64,000 nucleotides of DNA, from positions 620,001-684,000 of the forward strand of contig JAPFFF010000053.1 in assembly GCA_039105265.1 (NCBI GenBank), read 5' to 3'. Position numbers and translations under genes: made by a program. The notes beneath the pieces are model-generated. The model had not been told where the DNA came from and ran no database searches. It saw only the letters and a program-made list of their open reading frames with translations. This document shows, one piece after another, positions 13,101-20,781 of the stretch. The stretch comes from Tritrichomonas musculus (lineage: Eukaryota > Parabasalia > Tritrichomonadida > Tritrichomonadidae). Positions within the stretch are counted from its first letter, which is position 1; every line of letters begins with the position of its first letter.

Positions 13101-16100
13101 CAAAGAAAGAAGATAATTCAAAAGAAGATGGTAGCATAAATAATTGTACAGAAAATGTTTCTAAGAAAGTTTTTTCATTAAATAAAGGCGACAGAATTGG
13201 ATGCTATTACACATTTAACTATGTTTATTTAACATTAAATGGTGCTTTAACAAAATACAGACTTTCACACAAGTCAGTTAATTCATATATTCCTATTATC
13301 AGTGTTGATCACGATGAAGTCGAGTTAGAAATAACGCAAAACGTTTCATTTGTTGATAACAGTAAGTTCGATTTCTTAAATATCAAAAATGTTCCTGTTG
13401 ATTATTTCAAAGAAAAAGACATTAAGAAATCGATAAGATTAACAGATTCTCTTGACACATCTGGTGATTTTAGTGAAAGCAACTTCATGATTGGCCAAGT
13501 AGCTTTCCTTGAAAGAACAATTGTGCAAGAAAAGTATTGTATGTTAGAAACAATTGAGCCAATTTCTGAAGAAATTCTCCGTGAAAGAGAAAATTTTGCA
13601 ATAATCAAAGACATAACTCCACTCAATGAGAATCGTCTTGTAAGTAAGTTGAACATTGAATCATATAATCATTTAACGTTATCGAAAGAAATATACAAAA
13701 ATGTTGACTCAAGATATTTGACATATAAGAAGACCAACTTTTTCAATTTAATTGAAAACAGAACGAATACGAAACTTGGAATCAACAATACTTTTAATTT
13801 AAAATATTTGCCAAAAGATCTTCAAACAACCACTGATTTCAACTCAATTTCTTTGTATTTAAGAACGAAAACAATCAAAGATAATTCAAAGTCAATTGCA
13901 ATTATTATGACAAGATTTTTGGTCTTCGTTCTTGTTGATTATTTAAGGTATATAAAATCACCATTACTTCAAGATGAAGGTATTGATTCGAATGAAATGA
14001 ATTGTATTCTCCATTCATTGGCTGCTTCTCTTCCAACAATCACTTCTTTTCGACCAAAATTTGTCTATAAATTAGAGGATAAATTTTCACATAAATATGT
14101 CATTTTTCAAGATGAAGATGAATATAAAGAAGCGACTAAAAACTCTTGGAAGAAAGAAGAAAAGCCTTTTTATGTTCCTATAATATCAAAAGTATTTGAC
14201 ATTTCATTTAAAATGTTTATTCAAAAATCACAGAATTTCTTATCGACCAAATTTGTATCCAAATTATTACAAATTTCAATGGATAAAGTCATATCGAGTG
14301 AAATCATCCCAATTTCTTCATTATATTCTTCACTTCCTGCAAAATGCAAGGTTGAAAGTATTGATTCTTTGCCTGAGAAATTTGAATATGAAACAACAAT
14401 CAAAAAGAAAAGATTAAAGAATAGCACTCATGTTGTTGGATTCATCCCAATCCTTCTCAATGAAATTCCAAGTCAATTACCTGATGTTGAATGCAAAAAG
14501 AAGAGTTATAGACAGTCATCCAATCAAGTCAGTTATTTCAGCCATGTAAAAGATGACATTGAAATCAGTTGGAAATACAAAATAAAAGATATAAAAGAAC
14601 CATTTGATCTTGATAAATATTCAGATTATAAATTGAAGTTTGGTTTATTATTGCTGACGAAGAATCTTCCTGAAAATCTGTTGAATAGCTCACTTGGATT
14701 CATTCAAAACTTATTGAATGTTTTCCAGTCATTTGAAAACTCTGACAAACTTTTTGACAAATTTAAAGAGTTCTTACGAGGAGATTTATTAGAGAAAATT
14801 TTCACACTAGCAATGAAGAAGGATCCAATTGCACATCCATTCATTCAGATAATCCTCGTTATGCTCATTTCAAAGTATGGATTCTCTGATTCGATGTTCA
14901 TTAAAAATGCTTCCAATGCAATGTTCATTTTCAAATCAATATCAAATAAGCTTTATCAATTGAATGATTTTCCAACTGGAAAGAATGAACTTCCTCTCTT
15001 GTTTTCAATCTATTCTAATCTGATACAAACAAGAATATATGAGTTATTGGCTGACAAACAAAATAAAGAAACAATGTCAACTTTATTTGATAAATACAAT
15101 GAAATTAATAAAGAATTATTCATGATTGACAATGATGAAAATGAAAGTGATGAAAACAGCAAAAAGAATAATAAAAATAATGGCTTTGAATTGGCTGTTA
15201 ATGAGAAAAAGAAGAATTTCCGTTTACTTTATTTGTTGTATTATTATAGCTATCTTTTGCATAATGATCAATGTCTTCCATATCCAATGTTTCTCTTTAT
15301 ACATGATTGGATGATGCAGCGCTTTGGAGGTTTCAGAACTACAATTAGCAAAAAAGAAATTAATCGCTTTAAACGTATCAAGATTGATGAAAACAAGGAA
15401 ATCATTTATAAATCAGATATCTTAGAAAATGATTTTGATTTATGTTGTTCTTATAAATTGTTCAATATTTATGTAAAGAAAGAAGATGAAGATGATAAAA
15501 AATCATCCGAAAAAGATAAGAAAAAGAAAGAAGAAAAGAATATTAAAGAGGCTAATAAAGTCTTCATTCATCAATTGAAAGATGATAAACAAATTGAGCT
15601 TCCACAAACAGGTGAAGAAGTAACTGTTTCTTTTCCACTTGAAATTATTATTGTACATGAAGAAGACAAAGAAAACAAAACAAAAGAACTTAAATTAGGT
15701 GATGTCTACATCTTTGATTTTTGTCCATCAGAAGACACTCAAAGAAGCTGTTTCATTTATAATTATGACCAAATTCAAAATGAATTTCAGCAATTCATTT
15801 CATATGAAAAATATGATACACAAATCATGGAGTCATTCAATTCCAGTGAAAAAAATGATAAAGATGATTTAAATGAAAATAACAACAATAACAATAATGA
15901 TAGCAATGAAGAAGATGATAATTCTGATAATGAAAACAATAACGTTGAAATTGGAAATAAAGATGATTATAAAATTTATGAAATTCAGCAAATTCATGAT
16001 GATTTGATAGTTTCATTGTCAAATTTAGCTTTGCCTGTTGACAACAAAATTGCCTCTCTTCGCTTTTCAATGATCTCTTTGTATCGTTTTCTCATTGAGA

Positions 16101-17578
16101 ATCAAATAGTTGCCTATGCAATTGATAATGATAAAGATAAAAAAGACGACGATGATGACGATAGCAATTATACAAATTGGTGGCGGACGTCGTCATATTC
16201 AGATGCAAAAGCTCCAAACCGCTACATGCAACAAATTGTTGGACCAGCCTATTCGATGAGCACTGAATCCAAGTTCATTTTCATTGACAAGATATTCAAA
16301 AGCGAAACGAAAGAAGACTACGAATTGAGGTTGATTTTCAATCGATTTGAACAACAAAAATTCTTTGATAAAAATAAAGACAAAAGTGTCACTTCAGTTC
16401 GACCTTTATTTATTCAATTTATGGAGCAACTCGATGAAGAATCAATTCCATTATTGAAAGTCCGAGGAGGCCTTCCATTCCACGTCAATCTCGTCGGTGA
16501 AGGAGCCATTGATGGAGGTGGTCCAGGTCGAGAAATCTTCTCGTCATTGATTGTTGAAATGATGAATGACAAACTTGGAATTTTCACTTATAATCCAAAC
16601 AGGCTACATGAAAACAAAGACACAAACAAAGAAGATCTAATTCCTAATAAAAACATCATTTCAGAGAACTTCAGTGAAGAAGCTGCAAAATTGTTAGAAA
16701 AGCGTTTTGTTTATGCAGGTGCACTTATTGCAGCATGCATTGTATCATCACTTCCGCAGACGATGAATTTGTCATCATTTATCTGGGAATATTTGACAAA
16801 TGGAAACGTCTCAATTGAAAGCATTTATGAAATTGATGAAGATTTCAAACAATTGATTCAAAATGCAGAATCACTCGAAAAAAGAATCAATTCAATCAGT
16901 GATGATGAATTCAATAAATGTTTCTATCACTTCTTTGAAATTAAAGATTCATTTGACAATGTTGTTGAATTGATCCCTTCAGGATCAAAAGTTCTTGTAA
17001 CAAAAGAAAATTTGCATGAATTCATTCAACTCTCAAAGAAGCAAAGAATTAACGAATTTAATGATGAATTAAAAGACTTAAAAGAAGGATTCGATAAGAT
17101 TATGATTTATAATAATATTACAAGTATTCTTCGTCCAAATGAATTGAAACTTCTTGTTTGTGGCGAAATGAGTTGCAGTGTTGAAAGAATGAAGAAAATC
17201 ATTGATGTTTCAACTCCTTCGTTGTACAATGAAAAATTTAATGAAGAACAAATGATTGAAATGTTTTGGAAAGTAATTGAATCTTTCTCAATTGAAGATA
17301 GAATGCAATTCATTAGATTTTCTTCGGGAAATCTTGGTTTGCCTGCTCCAGGTTTGAAATGGGAAGATAACATAAGTGTCATTATTTTGTCTCGTGAAAG
17401 AAAAGAAAAAAGAAATGAAAACATGGTGACTTCATCTACTTGTTCATCAGAAACAAGGATTCCTTTCTTTGAAACTGAAGAAGAACTTGCAAAAATGATC
17501 AAAATTTCATTAAAATTTTTCGGAATGATTACTGATGGAAGAGATGAACTTGAGGATGTATCAAAAGATTTGTTTTGA
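7109..17578 (+). CDS. giant HECT-type E3 ubiquitin ligase with SPRY-like domain (3489 aa)
   Basis: The first ATG is at 7109; the frame extends a few codons upstream without one. The last ~390 residues are a HECT domain. The N-lobe carries LLKVRGGLPFHVNLVGEG and DGGGPGREIFSSL near residue 3116. The C-lobe has SSGNLGLPAPGL and the catalytic cysteine in STCSS at residue 3445 (TGT at 17441), 44 residues before the end, so a thioester-forming ligase looks active. About residues 1900-2090 form a SPRY-like domain (TYFEIKINE, FIGFVDSEE, DRIGCYYTFNYVYLTLNG). About residues 1050-1130, ending WGYKISFVGISF, resemble a CUB-like module seen in some giant ligases (inference). A Lys/Glu-rich linker lies at 415-480 and an Asn/Asp/Glu low-complexity tract near 2920. 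It would transfer ubiquitin to substrates chosen by the long N-terminal region. There are no introns. Confidence 0.92.
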   Translation: MNNQILERISFDSDIRNHRELSPFIFFTHSSIYSTEKSKLNRIKLKDYHHSTLNYDTINTIENKIYSKDFYKNDPKEIDGYKESILRKLRYFFDIRSRSAIENLFTIQNDVIYDLLNDCQYFMSKYKKKIKRDLMQMPISTAQFPHYHQLTTNYFFYDDHSFEINNNDIINNEQKLSEIINNYFENDKDTKNMIPFNDLLQFLNILSDNAKAFSFSPTFVLTMIENFDNFLNTLFHTHNPKDGQNNENTSYDFILFGEIKKLPINDENRTKIKYFLVIMLIKMLLYLIIQKIHEALSILLQFIILDQDNFDFDLDDQFSFKSIFEKSLPHTTRRSKIIQNISTKQIIDFCCTAKGNNDFILTKNGIYEIDQTGELNLIECNSKSFEKEDKIAFSDGILYILKQEDKEIHKILIKNENVNESKNKETNQREIKKQSNSKANKKKRLSKKLREKQKKEKKAQRKEERKQIENDEIRLDSLSIDVPELPIISMSVYNNYVRILQRKNYNNNETTFVLTNIDMTPNSRTNFNVFEAFEKVDNEKQINQTSVEITVSDKSNKYKLFDACFSEDVIFFAFEDSSFEQWMIFKDGTASPFKRTSSPYLFTSNSRVKMDNDSFLHVMESTRNDENESVCLIKMYLPETKFYIRSKNDVLMKYSCLQKLSDIVDNCSHLIINREVTKAVTTEEYYEVNDSRHKKEKKMKKEKPIQNPFSFVVSPEEMSTIVQSPTAIAHKLDELKALIKEIKDKELQLFFISLFVKMCGVNLLYGVRGLYSSKEKLSDEMIKQRFGKFKSFILDLYSLSKLANSSDYEVILKGSFIFTLSIAGKFLFLPDQYDNLHYFFNELISSNDECTMFLLRTLSYFIFTYPSSLFIINDSLIDKLLEYDNVDIQLSELFMKNIILVFLESRFARKLMTNEFIEYLYPYIQSVFKYIRSMLMNYSIPLIISEQLLSYFMSIDISAIPHYSSMMLKEVVSIAPYLYDRIKREPGVLESDKEFLERHNDILPQTVHKEIKVLESDHPYNNSKANVIDEEKDSKGNVIEDLGSINFGSNIDTIYAVIDPRCKISEHDKIIIHCNNEVTEFKSNTGIQTMKFESNRLHVKLLKSKETCNEPCWGYKISFVGISFDMQFDWISNEHLAFYNCFICFLSQVFSSAFDSTKLNQNEKDLKSLVNDNIIQGIKFEEIRNEELIKGISKGISFDIDNEIAFDDDQKKTFLNEIINANNENDSIGKKFLDIMYSKTAKKNRIRLNEATKSILVNERYLTACLLKHLGLINSCLKFINKEEEVEVPSRLISLWKKVYSLRQTLFFSYQKSKITVNSSARNNDKSIKFDFKKYSEEIKNKCILLLYSSPILELKEKSNFDDEKIESVTSSIFSFITSETTLSAVSDLVDACRKRLSLRTQSLLSFSKFCDHFSLFETSKMILANQVYNFSTNSDKLVGVTEKEYDDYHILYDQVIYKMLKKLFTDPSTALISKIEFVGTFLFMFENDKDGSNQLSKIFIDIIENKKIKSFIRDEANLQMIIILFSLALRNRNSEIVNYISSLLFCDYIDFTCKKLILTIIPVMIKMIPGNHKIKDKSLAISFLKENSNLPVLVCQSFYWIATLLNLYKDEKEDYDFIMTVLKGIGQAFVGKSCLFIDNEAFKSFTHRQVADKMISFIRLLMNSDNDSVLNVIHDVLSNKINQLRLDENNDDLMISIGMFSSIGQSLSAFEPERQFGDFLRSSDLYQIIGFNPALCQIREMYSYRRKTNGNFENIVKLDPKKLDLNEKEINNLLQLHKIISKSKYFIDEQQKYDFEITDKEIAENILFSSFYSFLPIIMQNKNNAGILMSNKYLDKTLSLFEFSTKSLPSNENSLLLLSHYLENAINNPMYKPKNDTNENRIDSNGCFRFMKMNFGEIIYGNLDVIKTDGEHYNLFLSSRPFDAEHETYFEIKINEIGNKRIFIGFVDSEELSIDKAFGFGCAGQSDIFCRRSANLSKHIEFSCDKIMKNDQIPPKPKKEDNSKEDGSINNCTENVSKKVFSLNKGDRIGCYYTFNYVYLTLNGALTKYRLSHKSVNSYIPIISVDHDEVELEITQNVSFVDNSKFDFLNIKNVPVDYFKEKDIKKSIRLTDSLDTSGDFSESNFMIGQVAFLERTIVQEKYCMLETIEPISEEILRERENFAIIKDITPLNENRLVSKLNIESYNHLTLSKEIYKNVDSRYLTYKKTNFFNLIENRTNTKLGINNTFNLKYLPKDLQTTTDFNSISLYLRTKTIKDNSKSIAIIMTRFLVFVLVDYLRYIKSPLLQDEGIDSNEMNCILHSLAASLPTITSFRPKFVYKLEDKFSHKYVIFQDEDEYKEATKNSWKKEEKPFYVPIISKVFDISFKMFIQKSQNFLSTKFVSKLLQISMDKVISSEIIPISSLYSSLPAKCKVESIDSLPEKFEYETTIKKKRLKNSTHVVGFIPILLNEIPSQLPDVECKKKSYRQSSNQVSYFSHVKDDIEISWKYKIKDIKEPFDLDKYSDYKLKFGLLLLTKNLPENLLNSSLGFIQNLLNVFQSFENSDKLFDKFKEFLRGDLLEKIFTLAMKKDPIAHPFIQIILVMLISKYGFSDSMFIKNASNAMFIFKSISNKLYQLNDFPTGKNELPLLFSIYSNLIQTRIYELLADKQNKETMSTLFDKYNEINKELFMIDNDENESDENSKKNNKNNGFELAVNEKKKNFRLLYLLYYYSYLLHNDQCLPYPMFLFIHDWMMQRFGGFRTTISKKEINRFKRIKIDENKEIIYKSDILENDFDLCCSYKLFNIYVKKEDEDDKKSSEKDKKKKEEKNIKEANKVFIHQLKDDKQIELPQTGEEVTVSFPLEIIIVHEEDKENKTKELKLGDVYIFDFCPSEDTQRSCFIYNYDQIQNEFQQFISYEKYDTQIMESFNSSEKNDKDDLNENNNNNNNDSNEEDDNSDNENNNVEIGNKDDYKIYEIQQIHDDLIVSLSNLALPVDNKIASLRFSMISLYRFLIENQIVAYAIDNDKDKKDDDDDDSNYTNWWRTSSYSDAKAPNRYMQQIVGPAYSMSTESKFIFIDKIFKSETKEDYELRLIFNRFEQQKFFDKNKDKSVTSVRPLFIQFMEQLDEESIPLLKVRGGLPFHVNLVGEGAIDGGGPGREIFSSLIVEMMNDKLGIFTYNPNRLHENKDTNKEDLIPNKNIISENFSEEAAKLLEKRFVYAGALIAACIVSSLPQTMNLSSFIWEYLTNGNVSIESIYEIDEDFKQLIQNAESLEKRINSISDDEFNKCFYHFFEIKDSFDNVVELIPSGSKVLVTKENLHEFIQLSKKQRINEFNDELKDLKEGFDKIMIYNNITSILRPNELKLLVCGEMSCSVERMKKIIDVSTPSLYNEKFNEEQMIEMFWKVIESFSIEDRMQFIRFSSGNLGLPAPGLKWEDNISVIILSRERKEKRNENMVTSSTCSSETRIPFFETEEELAKMIKISLKFFGMITDGRDELEDVSKDLF

Positions 17579-18085
17579 TTTTATTATTGTTTTATTTTTC
17601 AAGATGGCAAATTTTTAAAAGAAAATTATTAATCATGTATTTGTTCTACTTTTTGCTGTTTAATAATTGATAAAAATTTACATAAGTTTTAATTATATCA
17701 AGTTGATCAAATAAAAGTTTTGAATCTAATAAGAGTTTTGAATTAATTAATGTCAATCGTATTAAATTTTGCATTTGATTTCTTTTTATTGTAGAAAAAA
17801 ATAAAATTTTATATATTGTGTTGTAATAAGATATTTTATAATTAGATTATTTAATAATTGATGAAAATAAAAGCATTTTTTTTCTTTTTTTAAAATTTCA
17901 ATGGATTGTTGTCAATTTTCTCAAAATATAATCAATACGAAAAATTTGAAAGTATATTTGTTTTCGAATTGAAATTTCTTTGAAATAAAGTATATTTGTT
18001 TATATTTTGAATAAGATAATGATTTTAAGTATTGAAATTTCTTTGAAATAAAATTTTAACAAAACAAAAATTTATACATATAAAT
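17579..18085. other. AT-rich intergenic stretch
   Basis: It lies between the HECT and PITP genes, both on the plus strand. Near-copies of a short phrase ending TTGAAATTTCTTTGAAATAAA occur near 17960-17990 and 18030-18050, a small local duplication. No gene or RNA is seen. Confidence 0.55.
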
Positions 18086-18091
18086 TCATTT
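18086..18091 (+). promoter_or_regulatory. initiator (Inr) element TCATTT of the PITP gene
   Basis: TCATTT lies with its A about 21 nt before the ATG at 18109, the spacing usual for trichomonad initiators, and supports that start. Confidence 0.5.
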
Positions 18092-18108
18092 CACAAAAAA
18101 ACTAAGGA

Positions 18109-18912
18109 ATGAGGATCATAGAGTTCCGAATTTTTATGCCAATGAAACTTCAAATGTGCCGTGCAGCTTCAAAATATTCTGTTAATCGTCAAACTCAAGA
18201 GCATACAGGTGGTGGTGACGGATTTGAGATCGTAGAAGCAAAGAATTATGTTGATAGTGGCCAACCTGGTCGATATATCTATAGAATTCTTCACTGTAAA
18301 AATAAATTGCCATCAGGCATTCGATGGGCAGTTCCAGAAAAGTATGCGCACATCCATGAACACAACAGGAATTCATTTCCACATTATGAAGGTGACTTTA
18401 CAATTCCAGCAATGGGAGATTCTTTTGTTCTCCAAACTCAGACCAATCATTATGAGTATCAAAAAGGAAAAGAAATTCCTTTCAATTTAAATGGATGGAA
18501 TGACGATGAATTAAAAGATAGAGAAATATATTACCTTGACATTCTTGATGGACCTGCCTCAAAAAAGAAAGAACTAGATCTTCATGGATATTCTTGCCCT
18601 GAAATCGGAATGGATGAATTAATTGGATCAAAAAAGCGAAAATCAGATGATCAAAAGATACCTCGCTGGGTTGATAACTATGAAGGTCCAATGACATTAA
18701 TTGTTAAAACTGTTAAGTTTAGGTTTAAATGGTTTGGTGCTCAAACCATGGTTGAAAAATTTGTTGGATCAACTTGGTATCAAGTTTATTTGGATACTCA
18801 TCGTGCTATGTTGAAGTGGGCTCCTAATTGGCATAATCTTTTGGACGATGATTTGATCAAACTTGAAAATAAAACTAAAGAGCAATTAAGCGAACATCAA
18901 TTTGATATTTGA
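18109..18912 (+). CDS. phosphatidylinositol transfer protein (PITP, class I type)
   Basis: The 267-aa protein has the usual length of single-domain PITPs and aligns by eye from its first residues: IIEFRIFMPM with KEYRVILPV, GGGDGFEIV with GGGEGVEVL, RILHCKNKLPSGIR with KIYHLQSKVPTFVR, and FRFKWFGAQTMVEKF with VKFKWWGLQNKVENF. The family binds one phosphatidylinositol or phosphatidylcholine in a START-like pocket and moves it between membranes. The Asn corresponding to N90 appears kept (RNSFPHY). At the position of the inositol-contacting Thr of animal PITPs (YTHK, T59) this protein has Ile (YIYR), which may lower PI binding. The membrane-inserting Trp-Trp pair is Trp-Phe here. Cytosolic; no signal peptide. 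The start agrees with both the alignment and the upstream initiator. Confidence 0.92.
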   Translation: MRIIEFRIFMPMKLQMCRAASKYSVNRQTQEHTGGGDGFEIVEAKNYVDSGQPGRYIYRILHCKNKLPSGIRWAVPEKYAHIHEHNRNSFPHYEGDFTIPAMGDSFVLQTQTNHYEYQKGKEIPFNLNGWNDDELKDREIYYLDILDGPASKKKELDLHGYSCPEIGMDELIGSKKRKSDDQKIPRWVDNYEGPMTLIVKTVKFRFKWFGAQTMVEKFVGSTWYQVYLDTHRAMLKWAPNWHNLLDDDLIKLENKTKEQLSEHQFDI

Positions 18913-20329
18913 TGGAGTTTTTAATGCTCGATTTGATGAACTAAAATTAATAAAATGGAAAATTGGGATTATTTTGAACTTAGAGTTTTTTTCTTATTCC
19001 TAATTTGTATTCATAGTTAATACTATCATTTTTTGTTAATAGAAAAAAATAGTAAGTTTAATTTGCAAATATGATAGAATAAATAATCATTTAAAATTTT
19101 TTTAGTTTCAATTAAATGTCCATTAAATACTTTCTATATGTTAAAAATATCCAATTATTTTTGTTGAAAAAAGCAATTAAGATTGAAAAATCAATCATTA
19201 GAGACTAGGCCTTATTTTTTTTACATCACAAATACTATACAAGAAACTTGCGATGCCGTTTATAAACTATGATTTTTTAAAAAAATACAAATTCAATTAT
19301 GATAGAGGATGTCCCACAGAAATAAAATTCAATTTTTTTCAATGATTTCTATTTTATTGTTGTTCAAAATAAGAAAAATCAAATAAATGTAAGCGATAAA
19401 GTTTAAATCTACTTATAATTTAGCTGAATGACTGATTCGTGAAAATAATATAATTCTCAATATCTTTGACTTGTAAATATATTTTTTTGTTTTGAAAGGA
19501 TATACAGCATTAGTAACATGATTATATTAGTAATTTGCATTTTTGCGCCACAGTTTTGATTTTCTTTTGTAAAAACAAGATCATCAAGTTGTTTTGATTG
19601 AAACAAAAAAAATAGTCTATAAATATTCTATTAATCATTATTTTATTTTTATTTAATTTTATTATATTTTAAATTGATATATTAATCAAAAATTTGTCGA
19701 GTTAAAATTAAGATATTAGCAAATAAATTTGCTTAATCATTTTTGACCAAATACTAATTCAAAAAAAAGAAAATTTCAATGGCTCTGTACGTTAAATTTA
19801 AAATTCTTAACGTACACTTTGGTTTTTATTCTTTTTATATGAAAACAAGAAGCAATCAAAAGCAAAAAAATCAATTATAGAAATATAATAGATCGAATAG
19901 ATCCGATATTTGGAAATAAAGGATAGTTTGCTAAGCTTATTACTAGAATTCAGATAATCACATACAACTTGGAAAGAAATTTATATTATTAAATGATAGT
20001 ATCATTATTTATATACTCCAAAAATTAGGATTTCAGATTTTTAAATTACAAAAAGTTGGTAATTGCTAAAAAGAAATTTCCTATTCTAATAAGTGATATA
20101 AAATACAAATTAGCATATAAAAACAATAAAACATATGTTAAGCAAATACAAATGCACATATATGATGGTATCATGCAGATATTCCATTTTGATGAGAAAA
20201 AATTAATTGGTCTATAAAGTTAAATATATATAATACATCATAAGTATGAAATGAATCATCAATGTTACTGATAAATTTTTACTATATATAAAGATAAAAG
20301 TATTTCAAAAAACATTCCATACATTTATA
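18913..20329. other. long AT-rich intergenic stretch
   Basis: No open frame worth calling and no RNA gene is seen over about 1.4 kb. It contains the inverted repeat at 19786-19816 and ends at the TA that flanks the Tc1/mariner element. Confidence 0.6.
19786..19816. repeat. short inverted repeat TGTACGTTAA ... TTAACGTACA
   Basis: The two 10-bp arms are perfect inverse copies separated by 11 nt. The left arm is identical to the 10-mer at 2581-2590. There is no adjacent gene; it may be a remnant of a small miniature transposon or a protein-binding palindrome. Confidence 0.5.
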
Positions 20330-20353
20330 AACTGGATTTCATAAATCAGGTAC
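20330..20353 (+). repeat. left terminal inverted repeat of the Tc1/mariner element
   Basis: It starts AACTGGATTTCA and ends CAGGTAC, with a TA flank at 20328-20329. Its inverted partner is at 47341-47364; the middle 5 nt differ. Confidence 0.8.
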
Positions 20354-20479
20354 GCTTTTTGAATTTGTTTCAATGAATATTTAGAAAAAGTTCAATTCAA
20401 AAATAATTATAAAATAATCGTTACAACACTTTTTATCTCAATTTATGGTGAAGTGTACCTGATTTTTGATAGTATTCAA

Positions 20480-20775
20480 AGTAGTATATACGAGTCGGTT
20501 TCCGCTGGGGCTGGCACCCCACGCGTCAACACGAACTCGTCATAAAAGAAAAAAGAAAAAAAGAAAAAAGAAAAAAAGAAAAAAGAAAAGAAAAGAAAAA
20601 AATATTCTTGTTCTCACTACTGCTCCCCATCAAAGAAACGGCACAGGGGCCCCACCCCTAATTCCCACCCACCCACCTCAACGCCTACCATCAATGAAAC
20701 GGCACAGGTACCCCACCCCACAACCGCCCATCTATGAAACGGCACAGGTACCTGCCCCGAGAATCTCGTACCTAT
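20480..20775 (+). repeat. Polinton 1 left terminal inverted repeat
   Basis: The outer end reads AGTAGTATATACGAGTCGG. It contains a GC-richer outer part, an (A)nG purine tract near 20546-20602, and three copies of the word GAAACGGCACAGG near 20635, 20696 and 20736. By eye it is identical to the right copy except for about 8 bp in the purine tract. Confidence 0.93.
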
Positions 20776-20781
20776 CCCTAC

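Noticed and set aside
12680-17502. Long antisense frames in the HECT gene
   Set aside because: AT-rich coding DNA gives such frames by chance; no motifs and no start context.
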